A stretch of 64,000 bases of DNA from Ferruginibacter sp. (GTDB taxonomy: Bacteria > Bacteroidota > Bacteroidia > Chitinophagales > Chitinophagaceae): positions 124,001 to 188,000 of the forward strand of contig JAHBTN010000003.1 of NCBI GenBank assembly GCA_019638575.1, read 5' to 3'. Made by a program: the position numbers and the translations under genes. This document shows positions 46,269-55,789 of this stretch, piece by piece; positions within the stretch are counted from its first letter, which is position 1, and each line of letters starts with the position of its first letter. The notes under the pieces were generated by a model. It worked only from the letters and a program-made list of their open reading frames with translations. It searched no databases and was not told where the DNA came from.

Positions 46269-47519
46269 TTATACCAGTTCTATAACTGTAATCTCAGGTA
46301 ATATACCTACCCTGCCGGGATAACCAATAAAACCATAACCGGGATTTACATAAAGTTTTTGTTTGCCTTCTTCATACAAGCCATCCCATTGTTTGTACAT
46401 GTATTGTACGGGGCTCCATTTAAAGCCGGGTATATCTACACCAAACTGCATACCGTGTGTGTGGCCGCTAAGCATAAGGTCTACATCGGCATATTGCGGC
46501 CTTACCTGTGCATCCCAATGGCTGGGGTCGTGACTCATCAAAATTTTGAATGGATATTTTTCAGTGCCAGCGTAGGCAAGGTCCATACGGCCATGCTTAG
46601 GAAAACGGGCCTTGCTGCTCCAGTTTTCTATGCCCAGCAAAGCAATTGTATCATCTCCTTTTTGTAATACCACATGTTCATTCATCAACAAACGCCAGCC
46701 AATATCTGCATGCACTTGCTTTACCATTTCAAGGTTTTGCTCTTTGCTGATGCCCTTGTATGGCCAATGAACGTAATCGCCATAATCATGATTGCCCAGT
46801 GTACTGTATACACCCATGGGCGCTTTTAAACGGTTAAATACATCTTTATAATCATCCATCTCACCGGCACGGTCATTAACTATATCACCGGTAAACAAAA
46901 TTATATCTGCATTTTCTTTTAAAATTTTTTCAACACCTTTAAGTACTGCTTTTTTATCTGTAAAACTGCCGCTGTGAATATCGCTGATATGAATAATTTT
47001 AAAGCCTTTAAAAGAAGCAGGTAAATTATCAAAAGCCAGTTTTACCCTTTTCAACTGGTAATTATATTTATTGCCAAAACCATAAACAAAACTTCCAAAT
47101 AATGTACCACCGGCTGCTAACCCAAGCCAGCTAAGGAATGCCGATCGGCTGATGCCATCACTGGCCATATCATTCACTTCGGGATTATTAAAAAAAACCT
47201 TTCCGGCAAACCATTGAATACCCCTGCGTACATCATCTACCAATAAAAACACAATGGCAACCATCTTGGCCAAAAAAAGGCCAATAGCTGTTGCAAAAAG
47301 GTAAGTGCGGATTTTTTTGCCAAGGAAATTATGATCGGTAAAAACAAAAATTAAAAAACTAACAATGGCAAGAACAGATAAAGACCAATAAATAACGTAA
47401 ATGATGGTACGGGTTTTTGGAGATGCCGACTGGCTTACAGTTTTTATTGCCTGGAAAATATATGTATCCATCAGGAAAGCGATGGCTATAAATATGAAAG
47501 CTCCTATTGGTGTACGCAT
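46269..47519 (-). CDS. Membrane-bound metallophosphoesterase
   Basis: A 416-residue protein with about four N-terminal transmembrane segments and a C-terminal calcineurin-like phosphoesterase domain (about 170-410). Metal motifs: HISDIHSG, FTGDIVND, GNHDY and GHTHGMQFG. The ordering and the membrane part fit the YkuE/YaeI type, which may act on lipids or nucleotides near the membrane. The substrate is unknown. It is 7 bases from the flavin reductase gene and on the same strand, so the two form an operon. Confidence 0.87.
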   Translation of the reverse strand: MRTPIGAFIFIAIAFLMDTYIFQAIKTVSQSASPKTRTIIYVIYWSLSVLAIVSFLIFVFTDHNFLGKKIRTYLFATAIGLFLAKMVAIVFLLVDDVRRGIQWFAGKVFFNNPEVNDMASDGISRSAFLSWLGLAAGGTLFGSFVYGFGNKYNYQLKRVKLAFDNLPASFKGFKIIHISDIHSGSFTDKKAVLKGVEKILKENADIILFTGDIVNDRAGEMDDYKDVFNRLKAPMGVYSTLGNHDYGDYVHWPYKGISKEQNLEMVKQVHADIGWRLLMNEHVVLQKGDDTIALLGIENWSSKARFPKHGRMDLAYAGTEKYPFKILMSHDPSHWDAQVRPQYADVDLMLSGHTHGMQFGVDIPGFKWSPVQYMYKQWDGLYEEGKQKLYVNPGYGFIGYPGRVGILPEITVIELV

Positions 47520-47526
47520 TTAAAAA

Positions 47527-48087
47527 TTATAAGTTTAAAGGTTTATGTACTGCAGATGGGTTAACGGCAAAGCCCGGTTGCAGGTTACCCCAAAAAATAA
47601 ATTCATCTAACTGCTGGTTAATAGCTCTCAAAGTGTTTTCATCTGTTATCTCTCCTTCTTTTGAAACCAGGTTGTTCACCATCGAAATGGGTAATTTGTT
47701 GGGGTGAACGGTTATCTTTAAAAAATTAAGTACATCAGCCAGGTGGTCCATCCCACGCAAATTGCCTGCCCGCCCCGATGCTACGCCGGTGAGCAGCGCT
47801 TTTTTATGATACCAAATTTCGTGTGAACGGCTGTTATCGAACAACATTTTTAATACACCCGGGAAACTCCCATTATACTCAGGCGATACAATAATTAAAT
47901 GAGTGGATGGTATCAGCACTTCATTTTCTATCTTTTTAAAATTTTCATCGTAATGCAGTACATCAAGCCCTTCAAGTGATAAAACCCCTGCTTCAAATCC
48001 TTTTGCATGCAATAGCTGCTTATATTGGTTTGATATTTTTAGGCTGTTACTGTTTTTACGGTTTGTTCCCGATATAATTGTTATCAT
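47527..48087 (-). CDS. NADPH-dependent FMN reductase-family protein, second copy
   Basis: A 186-residue flavodoxin-fold reductase similar to the product at 34959-35537. ISGTNRKNSNSLKIS is the FMN phosphate loop and VSPEYNGSFPGVLKM the second flavin contact. It lies 7 bases upstream of the metallophosphoesterase gene, so the two are probably cotranscribed. The electron acceptor is unknown. Confidence 0.85.
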   Translation of the reverse strand: MITIISGTNRKNSNSLKISNQYKQLLHAKGFEAGVLSLEGLDVLHYDENFKKIENEVLIPSTHLIIVSPEYNGSFPGVLKMLFDNSRSHEIWYHKKALLTGVASGRAGNLRGMDHLADVLNFLKITVHPNKLPISMVNNLVSKEGEITDENTLRAINQQLDEFIFWGNLQPGFAVNPSAVHKPLNL

Positions 48088-48143
48088 TAGTACTTATTAA
48101 GGTTTACTGCTTAATTTATCAATATTACAATTAAGATGCATTA

Positions 48144-48178
48144 TTGTTGTACAATTTTATGCCGATTGGTTAAATTTG
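48144..48178 (+). promoter_or_regulatory. Promoter of the UPF0173 hydrolase gene
   Basis: TTG (48147-48149, or 48144-48146) and TAAATTTG (48171-48178), spaced 21 bases: one of the best promoters in the window. The start codon is 72 bases further on. Confidence 0.55.
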
Positions 48179-48249
48179 CCAACCTAACAGGCTTTTAGAC
48201 AAAAGAACAGGTTTTTTCTAAGACGTTTTGAATAAAAAAATATTTTAAC

Positions 48250-48939
48250 ATGCAACTTACATATTACGGACACTCCTGTTTTAGTGTGGTAGTAAACAAT
48301 AAAAAATTATTGTTCGATCCCTTTATTACACCCAACGAACTGGCAAAAGATATTGATATTAACAATATACAAGCCGATTATATATTACTGAGCCATGCCC
48401 ATTCCGATCATGTAGCCGATGCAGAAGCTATTGCCAAAAGTACCGGGGCCTGCATAGTTGCTAATTATGAGATTGCCATGTGGTATGCCGCCAAAGGCAT
48501 CAATAATTATCACCCAATGAATACCGGTGGTAAAAAGAGTTTTGACTTTGGAACGGTTAAATGTGTAAATGCCATCCATTCTTCCTGTTTGCCCGATGGC
48601 AGCAATGGCGGAAACCCTATGGGCTTCATCATCACCAGCGATGAAATAAATTTTTATTATGCCGGCGATACTGCATTAACATTAGACATGCAGCTAATAC
48701 CCATGTTTGCCAATATTGATTTTGCCGTTTTGCCCATTGGTGATAATTTCACCATGGGTATGGATGATGCGGTACAGGCAGCAAAAATGGTACAAACTAA
48801 AATGGTTATTGGTGTACATTACGATACCTTTGGCTTTATAAAAATTGATACACAAAAAGCAAAAGAACTGTTTAAACAAAACGAACTGGAATTAAGGCTC
48901 CCGGCAATTGGCGAAACAATTGAAATAGCCGGCAGTTGA
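48250..48939 (+). CDS. UPF0173-type metal-dependent hydrolase
   Basis: A 229-residue metallo-beta-lactamase-fold protein. [11 protein letters not shown] starts the domain, HAHSDH is the metal motif (HxHxDH), and YAGDTAL and [10 protein letters not shown] supply the remaining ligands. Members of UPF0173 are putative hydrolases with unknown substrate. It lies just upstream of parA, with a hairpin over its stop codon. Confidence 0.88.
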   Translation: MQLTYYGHSCFSVVVNNKKLLFDPFITPNELAKDIDINNIQADYILLSHAHSDHVADAEAIAKSTGACIVANYEIAMWYAAKGINNYHPMNTGGKKSFDFGTVKCVNAIHSSCLPDGSNGGNPMGFIITSDEINFYYAGDTALTLDMQLIPMFANIDFAVLPIGDNFTMGMDDAVQAAKMVQTKMVIGVHYDTFGFIKIDTQKAKELFKQNELELRLPAIGETIEIAGS

Positions 48940-48962
48940 TTGTTGTACAAACTTCAATCAAC
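48935..48962. repeat. 8-bp inverted repeat between the hydrolase gene and parA
   Basis: GTTGATTG / CAATCAAC with a 12-base loop containing TTGTACAA. It overlaps the hydrolase stop codon, and no T-run follows. Confidence 0.4.
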
Positions 48963-48982
48963 CATCAACAACAAAAACAATT

Positions 48983-49783
48983 ATGGCGAAGATAATAGGC
49001 GTAGCAAATCAAAAAGGCGGAGTAGGTAAAACAACAACAGCCATCAACCTGGCGGCAAGCCTGGCAGTGCTTGAATTTAAAACCTTACTGGTTGATGCCG
49101 ATCCGCAGGCCAACAGCACTACCGGTACGGGGTTCGACTTACATAATATTACCCAAAGCCTGTACGACTGCATGGTGAATGATGCTGCTGCAAAGGATAT
49201 GATTTTAAAATCTGAAATTCCTTTTCTTGATGTACTTCCTTCGCATATCGACCTGGTAGGAGCCGAAATTGAAATGATTAATTATCCCAACAGGGAGATG
49301 GTTTTAAAAAAAATACTTGAACCGGTAAAAGACAACTATGATTTTATAATCATCGATTGCTCACCATCTTTGGGCCTGATAACCGTAAATGCATTAACCG
49401 CTGCAGATAGTGTAGTAGTGCCTGTACAAACTGAGTTTTTTGCATTGGAAGGTTTGGGCAAATTATTAAACACCATTAAAATTGTACAACATCGCTTAAA
49501 CACATCATTAAAAATTGAAGGCATTTTAATGACCATGTACGATGGCCGCCTGCGCCTGTGTAACCAGGTTGTAAGCGAAGTGCGCCGTCATTTTGATGAC
49601 CTTGTATTTAACAGCATCATTCACCGTAATACAAGGCTTAGTGAAGCGCCAAGTTTTGGTAAGCCGGTAATTTTATATGATTCAGATAGTAAAGGAGCTG
49701 TTAACTATTTAAATCTTGCCAAAGAAATTTTACAAAAAAACGGTATGACAAAAATTAAAGAAGAAGACCGGGTATTAAACTGA
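48983..49783 (+). CDS. parA: Chromosome-partitioning ATPase ParA (Soj)
   Basis: A 266-residue ParA/MinD-fold ATPase: the deviant Walker A is [10 protein letters not shown], the Asp of motif A' follows in [10 protein letters not shown], and IDCSPSLGL is Walker B. It drives segregation of the origin region together with ParB. There is no N-terminal helix-turn-helix, as is normal for chromosomal ParA. parB follows after 93 bases. Confidence 0.95.
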   Translation: MAKIIGVANQKGGVGKTTTAINLAASLAVLEFKTLLVDADPQANSTTGTGFDLHNITQSLYDCMVNDAAAKDMILKSEIPFLDVLPSHIDLVGAEIEMINYPNREMVLKKILEPVKDNYDFIIIDCSPSLGLITVNALTAADSVVVPVQTEFFALEGLGKLLNTIKIVQHRLNTSLKIEGILMTMYDGRLRLCNQVVSEVRRHFDDLVFNSIIHRNTRLSEAPSFGKPVILYDSDSKGAVNYLNLAKEILQKNGMTKIKEEDRVLN

Positions 49784-49876
49784 TAAGAAACAGGCTGAGG
49801 AAACTAAAAATAATTAAATACTTTTTACAATCAACAAACAGGCGCCACTGCAATTTTGCATAGCAACACAAACAAC

Positions 49877-50803
49877 ATGAGCACCCCCAATAAAAAAGAC
49901 GCATTAGGTAAAGGTATCCGTAGTTTATTGCAAAACATAGATACCGATCTTAAACATACCAGTGGCAACTTAACTTCTGCAACAGGCGATAAGCCCGAAG
50001 GATTGGATCAGCATGCCGCATCTATGCGTATTAAATTAGACCAGATTGAAGTAAATCCCAAACAACCCCGCCGTGATTTTGATGATGATGCAATGCAGGA
50101 ATTAGCTGCTTCCATTAAGATTCATAATATTATACAACCGCTCACTGTAAGCAAACTATCCAATGGCAAATACAGGCTGATAGCCGGTGAACGCCGTTTC
50201 AGGGCCTCAAAAATTGCTGGCCTAAAAGATGTACCGGTTTATATAAGACAAGCCAATGATACCGAACTTTTAGAACTTTCTCTTTTAGAAAACTTACAGC
50301 GCAAAGACCTTAATGCCATTGAAATTGCATTAAGCTACAAACGCCTGATGGATGAATTGGAATATACACAGGAACAAGTAGCAGAACGCATGGGTAAAGA
50401 AAGAAGTACGGTGGCCAATTATATACGCTTATTAAAACTACCACCCGATATACAGGTAGCCGTACGTACCGGCGAAATAAGTATGGGCCATGCAAGAGCT
50501 TTGATAAACATTGATGCAGTAGATAAACAATTATTTATTTTTAAAGAAATAAAAAAGAATGGCCTATCGGTAAGGCAAACCGAAGAACTGGTACGCAAGC
50601 AATACATTGCCCCTGTTAAAGTTGCTGTAAAACCAGGCCTGCCGGCCAATTTTAAAAAGATTGAAGATAATTTAGCATCAAGTTTTAATACACGTGTTAA
50701 AATGAAACACGGCAAAAAAGGTAAAGGAAGCATATTGTTTGAATACTACTCGGTAGAAGAACTGAATGCTTTGCTTGAAAAATTTAATATTAATGTAAGC
50801 TGA
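49877..50803 (+). CDS. parB: Chromosome-partitioning protein ParB
   Basis: A 308-residue ParB. The N-terminal domain has NPKQPRRDF, the CTP-binding GERRFRASK and ENLQRKDLN motifs, and the helix-turn-helix MGKERSTVANYIRLLKLP. The ATG at 49877 gives the usual short N-terminus; an upstream TTG start is not needed. I did not see a parS consensus in the window. Its stop overlaps the next ATG (TGATG). Confidence 0.95.
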   Translation: MSTPNKKDALGKGIRSLLQNIDTDLKHTSGNLTSATGDKPEGLDQHAASMRIKLDQIEVNPKQPRRDFDDDAMQELAASIKIHNIIQPLTVSKLSNGKYRLIAGERRFRASKIAGLKDVPVYIRQANDTELLELSLLENLQRKDLNAIEIALSYKRLMDELEYTQEQVAERMGKERSTVANYIRLLKLPPDIQVAVRTGEISMGHARALINIDAVDKQLFIFKEIKKNGLSVRQTEELVRKQYIAPVKVAVKPGLPANFKKIEDNLASSFNTRVKMKHGKKGKGSILFEYYSVEELNALLEKFNINVS

Positions 50804-51414
50804 TGGCCAGGAGTCTTTTCTCTTTTCTTTTTATTACTTGTATTTTCATCTGTTATAATGCTGTTGCACAAAAAACAAATGCAAAAGACAGTACTATTAA
50901 AAAGAATAAAGGCATTTTTTCCAGGTACGATTCTACCAAAGCATACAACCCACGCATTGCTACCATCCGCTCAGCCATCATTCCGGGATGGGGACAGGCT
51001 ACCAACAAAAAATATTGGAAAATACCCATAGTATATGCTGCATTAGGTACAACTGCATATATTTTTATAAGGAATGTAAAGCAGTTTAATGAAGCTAAAG
51101 CGGCTTATATAAATGCAACCGACAACAACCCATTAAACGATACATTGATACCACAGCCTTATTACTCTGTAAAAGACCAGCCAGAAAGGATTAGGAATTT
51201 TAGAAACGAAGTACGACAAAATGTTGATTATACAGTATTATTTTTTATTGCATTTTGGGGGCTTAACGTGGTGGATGCTACTGTAGATGCACACCTTAAA
51301 ACTTTTGATGTTAGCGACGACCTGAGCTTACAAATAAAACCCGGCTACAGCCAGCTTGCCAATACCAATGGCATCAGCCTTGTATTGCATATAGGCAAAA
51401 AATACAACCGCTGA
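50803..51414 (+). CDS. DUF5683 membrane protein
   Basis: A 203-residue exported protein: signal peptide ending near NAVAQ, the family's RSAIIPGWGQATNKKYWKIP segment, and two hydrophobic stretches (about 78-95 and 142-160). The function of DUF5683 is unknown, but it commonly lies behind parB in Bacteroidota, as here, with a one-base overlap (TGATG). It may be a linker between segregation and the envelope (inference). Confidence 0.82.
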   Translation: MARSLFSFLFITCIFICYNAVAQKTNAKDSTIKKNKGIFSRYDSTKAYNPRIATIRSAIIPGWGQATNKKYWKIPIVYAALGTTAYIFIRNVKQFNEAKAAYINATDNNPLNDTLIPQPYYSVKDQPERIRNFRNEVRQNVDYTVLFFIAFWGLNVVDATVDAHLKTFDVSDDLSLQIKPGYSQLANTNGISLVLHIGKKYNR

Positions 51415-51488
51415 CATCGCCGCTAATACCAGTATATTTGTTATTATTTCTTCTTTAAAAAATCAGCATAAAAAAAGAAAAGTCCGAA

Positions 51489-52220
51489 ATGGAAAGTAAA
51501 AAACTCAATATTGCATTGATAGGTTATGGCAAAATGGGAAAAGCCATTGAAGCCATTGCTTTGCAACGGGGGCATGAAACAAAATTGAAAATTGATATAG
51601 ACAGTATTGCACAATTCACAAAAAATAATTTACAACAGTGTGATGTTGCCATAGAATTTACCGGGCCGCACAGCGCTAAAGAAAATATATTACAATGCCT
51701 TGATGCAGGCATACCGGTAGTGAGCGGAAGCACCGGCTGGTTAAACAGTTGGAAGGAAGTGGAATTGTTGTGTAAAGAAAAAAACGGCAGCCTGTTGTAT
51801 GCAAGCAATTTTAGCGTAGGTGTAAATATTTTTTTTGAGTTGAATAAAAAGCTTGCACAGCTTATGAAAAACCATGCAGACTATAATATAAGTATGGAAG
51901 AAATACACCATACGCAAAAAAAAGATGCACCCAGCGGCACAGCCATTACATTAGCCGAACAAATACTTGCAGAAATACCCCGTAAAAAAAAATGGGTGAA
52001 TAATAATTCTGAAAATACAGATGAACTTGTTATCATCAGTAAAAGAGAAGATCCGGCACCGGGTACACACAGCATAAGGTATAGCTCGCTAGTTGATGAC
52101 ATAGAAATAATACATACCGCACATAACAGGCAGGGTTTTGCAACAGGCGCTGTACTGGCAGCCGAATTTATTTTTAATAAAAAAGGAGTATTTAGCATGA
52201 AGGATGTGCTTGGTATTTAA
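51489..52220 (+). CDS. dapB: 4-hydroxy-tetrahydrodipicolinate reductase
   Basis: A 243-residue NAD(P)H-dependent enzyme in lysine/diaminopimelate synthesis. IALIGYGKMGKAIE is the nucleotide-binding loop, SGSTGW the middle motif, and EIHHTQKKDAPSGTA the catalytic segment with the conserved His/Lys. It is short, as is usual in Bacteroidota. It follows DUF5683 after 74 bases. Confidence 0.93.
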   Translation: MESKKLNIALIGYGKMGKAIEAIALQRGHETKLKIDIDSIAQFTKNNLQQCDVAIEFTGPHSAKENILQCLDAGIPVVSGSTGWLNSWKEVELLCKEKNGSLLYASNFSVGVNIFFELNKKLAQLMKNHADYNISMEEIHHTQKKDAPSGTAITLAEQILAEIPRKKKWVNNNSENTDELVIISKREDPAPGTHSIRYSSLVDDIEIIHTAHNRQGFATGAVLAAEFIFNKKGVFSMKDVLGI

Positions 52221-52239
52221 TTCCCGTAAGTTTTCCAAT

Positions 52240-54063
52240 ATGCAGTTATTTAAAAAGTGGATGTTTTTTCTTTTAATGTTATTTGCTGTAAAAGCAAAGG
52301 CTCAATATGCCAATATTGACAGTCTTGAGTTTATTGTAAAATTTAATGCTGATAACAATGAAAAGCTGAATGCTTACAAAGAACTTTCAATGGCATTAAT
52401 TTATAAAGACTTTGATGAATGCCAGGCTACAGCAAAAGCCGGTGCTGCCTTAGCTGAAAAATTAAAAAATAAAGATGCATTAAGCAATCTATTATTAACA
52501 ACCGGGCTTTCGTGGTATTTTAAAGGTGTTTATGACAGCGCCGCTGTGTATTATTACAAGGCACTTGATATTTCTAAAAACTTAAATAATCCTTTAACCA
52601 AAGCAGCCATTTTAAATGAACTGGGCAAATTATACCGTAAAACAAAAGATCTTGACAGGGCATTGCAAATGTATGATGAAGCGTACAACATATATAAGAA
52701 TCAAAATGATGAAACCGGGATGGGTACCATCTTAAATGAATCCGGTGTTGTGTTCGAATACAAAGGCAATTATGATGAAGCCATTAAAAGATATAAAGCT
52801 TCGTTAGCCATTCGTGAAAAAATGAATGACCTTGTGGGCATAGGATACAGTTATAATTTCCTGGGAGGTGTTTACACTTTACAAAAAAACTATGCAGCCG
52901 CAGAAGAAAACTTATTAAAATCGCTGGAGATACGCAAGCAGTTAAAAGATAGTTTTTCAATAGCATTAAGTTATGGCGATTTAGGTTATATGTATAAAGA
53001 CCAGCACAGGTACGACAAAGCAATTGAGCAATATAATTTAAGTAACAGCATTGCCATTGATATGAATTTTGCTGATCTGATGCTTTCAAATTATAAAGAA
53101 TTATCAGCAATAGCAGAAAAACAGGGCAACTATGGGATGGCACTCTCCTATCAAAAAAAATATTCAGCTATCAAAGATTCTGTTTATACCAATAATAAGA
53201 TGAAAGAGATTGAACATCTTAATGTAAAATATCAAACAGAAAAAAAAGAACAACAACTGAAACTACAAGAACTGCAAATAAGCAGGAAAAATTTTATGCT
53301 ATGGGGAATAATTGGTCTTGTTATATTATTATTAATTGCCGGCATTAGTTTTTTCCGCAAACGCCAGATACAAAATAAAATGAACCTTCAATCGGTAGTG
53401 ATGAAACAGCAAGACCTGGCAACAAAAGCTGTAATTACAGCCGAAGAAAACGAACGCAAACGTATTGCAGCCGACCTGCATGATGGTGTAGGACAAATGA
53501 TGAGCGCTGCAAAAATGAATTTATCGGCATTTGAAAATGAAATCACTTTCAAAAATATTGAGCAAAAATTATCATTTGAAAAATTAATAAACCTGGTAGA
53601 TGAAAGTTGCAGGGAGATAAGAAGCGTAAGTCACCAAATGATGCCCAATGCCTTGCTTAAAAGCGGGCTGGCCAGTGCTGTAAAGGAATTCATTGATAAG
53701 ATAGACAACCGAATCATAAAAATTAATTTATATACCGAAGGTTTACATGAACGATTAGACAGCAATACTGAAACCATATTATACCGTGTTATACAGGAAT
53801 GTGTTAACAATGTAATTAAACATTCGGGCGCCAGTACACTTGATATTTCATTGATAAAAGACGCTGATGGTATTTCGGCAACCGTGGAAGACAATGGAAG
53901 AGGATTTGATACAACTGACCAACAGAAATTTGAAGGCATTGGTTTAAAAAACATCAGTTCAAGAATTGAATTTTTAAAAGGTACAGTTGATTTTGACAGT
54001 TCGCCCGGAAAAGGTACATTGGTGGCTGTTCATGTACCTTTGGATGATAAACAGATTATGTAA
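52240..54063 (+). CDS. TPR-containing sensor histidine kinase
   Basis: A 607-residue sensor kinase. After a signal peptide (residues 1-24), TPR repeats fill about 60-330 (for example AAVYYYKALDISKNLNNP, YEAYNIYKNQNDETGMG-like units), then a transmembrane segment (MLWGIIGLVILLLIAGISFF, about 360-380). The cytoplasmic part has HisKA_3 with phospho-acceptor H414 (ADLHDGVGQ) and an ATPase domain (NVIKHSGAS, VEDNGRGFD, GIGLKNI). It pairs with the response regulator that begins 30 bases later. The periplasmic TPR domain is the likely sensor. Confidence 0.9.
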   Translation: MQLFKKWMFFLLMLFAVKAKAQYANIDSLEFIVKFNADNNEKLNAYKELSMALIYKDFDECQATAKAGAALAEKLKNKDALSNLLLTTGLSWYFKGVYDSAAVYYYKALDISKNLNNPLTKAAILNELGKLYRKTKDLDRALQMYDEAYNIYKNQNDETGMGTILNESGVVFEYKGNYDEAIKRYKASLAIREKMNDLVGIGYSYNFLGGVYTLQKNYAAAEENLLKSLEIRKQLKDSFSIALSYGDLGYMYKDQHRYDKAIEQYNLSNSIAIDMNFADLMLSNYKELSAIAEKQGNYGMALSYQKKYSAIKDSVYTNNKMKEIEHLNVKYQTEKKEQQLKLQELQISRKNFMLWGIIGLVILLLIAGISFFRKRQIQNKMNLQSVVMKQQDLATKAVITAEENERKRIAADLHDGVGQMMSAAKMNLSAFENEITFKNIEQKLSFEKLINLVDESCREIRSVSHQMMPNALLKSGLASAVKEFIDKIDNRIIKINLYTEGLHERLDSNTETILYRVIQECVNNVIKHSGASTLDISLIKDADGISATVEDNGRGFDTTDQQKFEGIGLKNISSRIEFLKGTVDFDSSPGKGTLVAVHVPLDDKQIM

Positions 54064-54093
54064 TTTTGATAAAAAAGTATCTTTAAAATCCTG

Positions 54094-54735
54094 ATGAAAG
54101 ACAAAAAGATAATATTAGGAATTGTTGACGACCACCAGATAGTGATTGACGGGTTGAAAGCTTTGTTGCAAGGGCATCATCAATTTAAAGTAGCCATTGA
54201 ATGTACTCATTCGCCCGATATGCTTTCACTTATTAAGCAAACCCCCATCGATATTTTACTTACAGATGTAATGATGCCGCAAATGAATGGCGCACAGCTT
54301 GCAAAAGCTGTACACCAGCAATTTCCACAAATAAAAATACTGGCGCTTTCTATGAGTGGCCAGGGCGATTTGGTAAACCAGATGATTGAAGATGCAGACA
54401 TTTCGGGATATGTTTTAAAAAATATTGGTAAGCAGGAATTAGTAAAAGCACTTGAAAAAATATCGGCAGGCGGTATTTATTTCAGCGACGAAGTTTTACA
54501 GGAAATGACAAAAGCCAGTGAAATAAAAAAAGAAAAAACAGAGGTTCCATTAACAACCCGTGAAATAGAAATTATACAGCTTATTGAAAAAGAGATGAGC
54601 AACAGGCAAATTGCAGAAACCTTGTTTCTTAGCGAACGTACGGTTGAAACACACCGTAAAAATATCTTTAGAAAAACAAATACCAGCAGCGTTATAGGCC
54701 TTGTAAAATATGCCTACGAGCATAAATTGATTTAA
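54094..54735 (+). CDS. NarL/LuxR-family response regulator
   Basis: A 213-residue regulator: a receiver domain with the acidic pocket D12/D13 and phosphorylation site D58 (LLTDVMMP), Lys near 112, and a C-terminal LuxR-type helix-turn-helix (about 148-210; LTTREIEIIQLIEKEMSNRQIAETL). It is encoded directly after its TPR-kinase. Its targets are unknown. Confidence 0.93.
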   Translation: MKDKKIILGIVDDHQIVIDGLKALLQGHHQFKVAIECTHSPDMLSLIKQTPIDILLTDVMMPQMNGAQLAKAVHQQFPQIKILALSMSGQGDLVNQMIEDADISGYVLKNIGKQELVKALEKISAGGIYFSDEVLQEMTKASEIKKEKTEVPLTTREIEIIQLIEKEMSNRQIAETLFLSERTVETHRKNIFRKTNTSSVIGLVKYAYEHKLI

Positions 54736-54783
54736 CAAAAACTATTGCTTATACAACAAATGTAACCCTGGTTAATTGCAACA

Positions 54784-55728
54784 TCACTTCTCAAGGTTCT
54801 TCAGCATATCTTCCGTCATAGCATCTAATGCAAACTCTTCTTTCCAGCCCCAGTCTTTACGGGCAACAGAGTCATCAATACTTTTTGGCCAGCTATCGGC
54901 AATGGGTTGCCGGTAATCGGGTTGGTAACTGATTGAAAAGCCGGGAATATGTTTTTGAATGGCAGCAGCAATTTCTTTTGGTGAAAAACTCATACCCGAA
55001 ATATTATACGATGTACGCACAGAAATTTTTGATGCATCTGCTTCCATCAGTTCGATGGTGGCCCTGATAGCATCGGGCATGTACATCATGGGCAGGTAAG
55101 TATCTTCTCTTAAAAAACAATTGTATTTTTTTTCTTCCAATGCTTCATGAAAAATTTCAACCGCATAATCGGTGGTGCCGCCGCCGGGTTCGCTTTTATA
55201 ACTGATAAGGCCCGGGTATCGCAGGCTGCGTACATCAACCTGGTATCGCTGGTTAAAATAATTACACCAAAACTCGCCGGCATATTTGCTGATGCCATAC
55301 ACAGTAATTGGCTCTATAATGGTTTGCTGCGGGCAATTATCTTTTGGTGAAGTGGGGCCAAAAACCGCAATGCTGCTTGGCCAAAAAACCTTGTGAAGGT
55401 TTTCTTCTTTTGCAATATCAAGCACATTCAGCAGGCTTTGCATATTAAGGCTCCATGCCAGGTTAGGATTTTTTTCGCCGGTGGCAGAAAGGATAGCAGC
55501 TAACAAATAAATTTGAGTGATGCCCTGCCTGATAACCTGCACATGCAACATCTCTTTGTTCATCACATCAAGGCTTACATAAGGGCCGGTACCTTTCAGC
55601 AATGCATTCTCTTCTCTTAAATCAGAAGCAATAACATTTGAATTGCCATAGATTTTACGCAATGCCATGGTAAGTTCCACACCTATTTGTCCGCTTGCAC
55701 CAATAACTAAAATCCTTTCTTTAATCAT
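54784..55728 (-). CDS. NAD-dependent epimerase-family protein, L-threonine dehydrogenase type
   Basis: A 314-residue extended short-chain dehydrogenase: ILVIGASGQIGVEL is the NAD loop, and YGISKYAGE carries the catalytic Tyr and Lys. Overall layout, including SSIAVFGPTSPK and YPGLISYKSEPGGGTTDYAVE, fits the UDP-galactose-4-epimerase-like L-threonine 3-dehydrogenases of bacteria. It would oxidise threonine to 2-amino-3-ketobutyrate. It is divergent from kdsA. Confidence 0.83.
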   Translation of the reverse strand: MIKERILVIGASGQIGVELTMALRKIYGNSNVIASDLREENALLKGTGPYVSLDVMNKEMLHVQVIRQGITQIYLLAAILSATGEKNPNLAWSLNMQSLLNVLDIAKEENLHKVFWPSSIAVFGPTSPKDNCPQQTIIEPITVYGISKYAGEFWCNYFNQRYQVDVRSLRYPGLISYKSEPGGGTTDYAVEIFHEALEEKKYNCFLREDTYLPMMYMPDAIRATIELMEADASKISVRTSYNISGMSFSPKEIAAAIQKHIPGFSISYQPDYRQPIADSWPKSIDDSVARKDWGWKEEFALDAMTEDMLKNLEK

Positions 55729-55777
55729 AACAGTTTGTTTACTGAATTGTAAAAGTAAAATTCAATATTGAATAATG

Positions 55778-55785
55778 TAACTTTG
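55778..55785 (+). promoter_or_regulatory. Promoter -7 element of kdsA, possibly leaderless
   Basis: TAACTTTG (exact TAnnTTTG) ends only 4 bases before the kdsA ATG. Confidence 0.5.
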
Positions 55786-55789
55786 CGGC

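Noticed and set aside
50691..50696. CACGTG inside parB as a parS site
   Set aside because: The flanks (AATA-CACGTG-TTAA) do not match the parS consensus; CACGTG also occurs elsewhere by chance, for example at 20270-20275.
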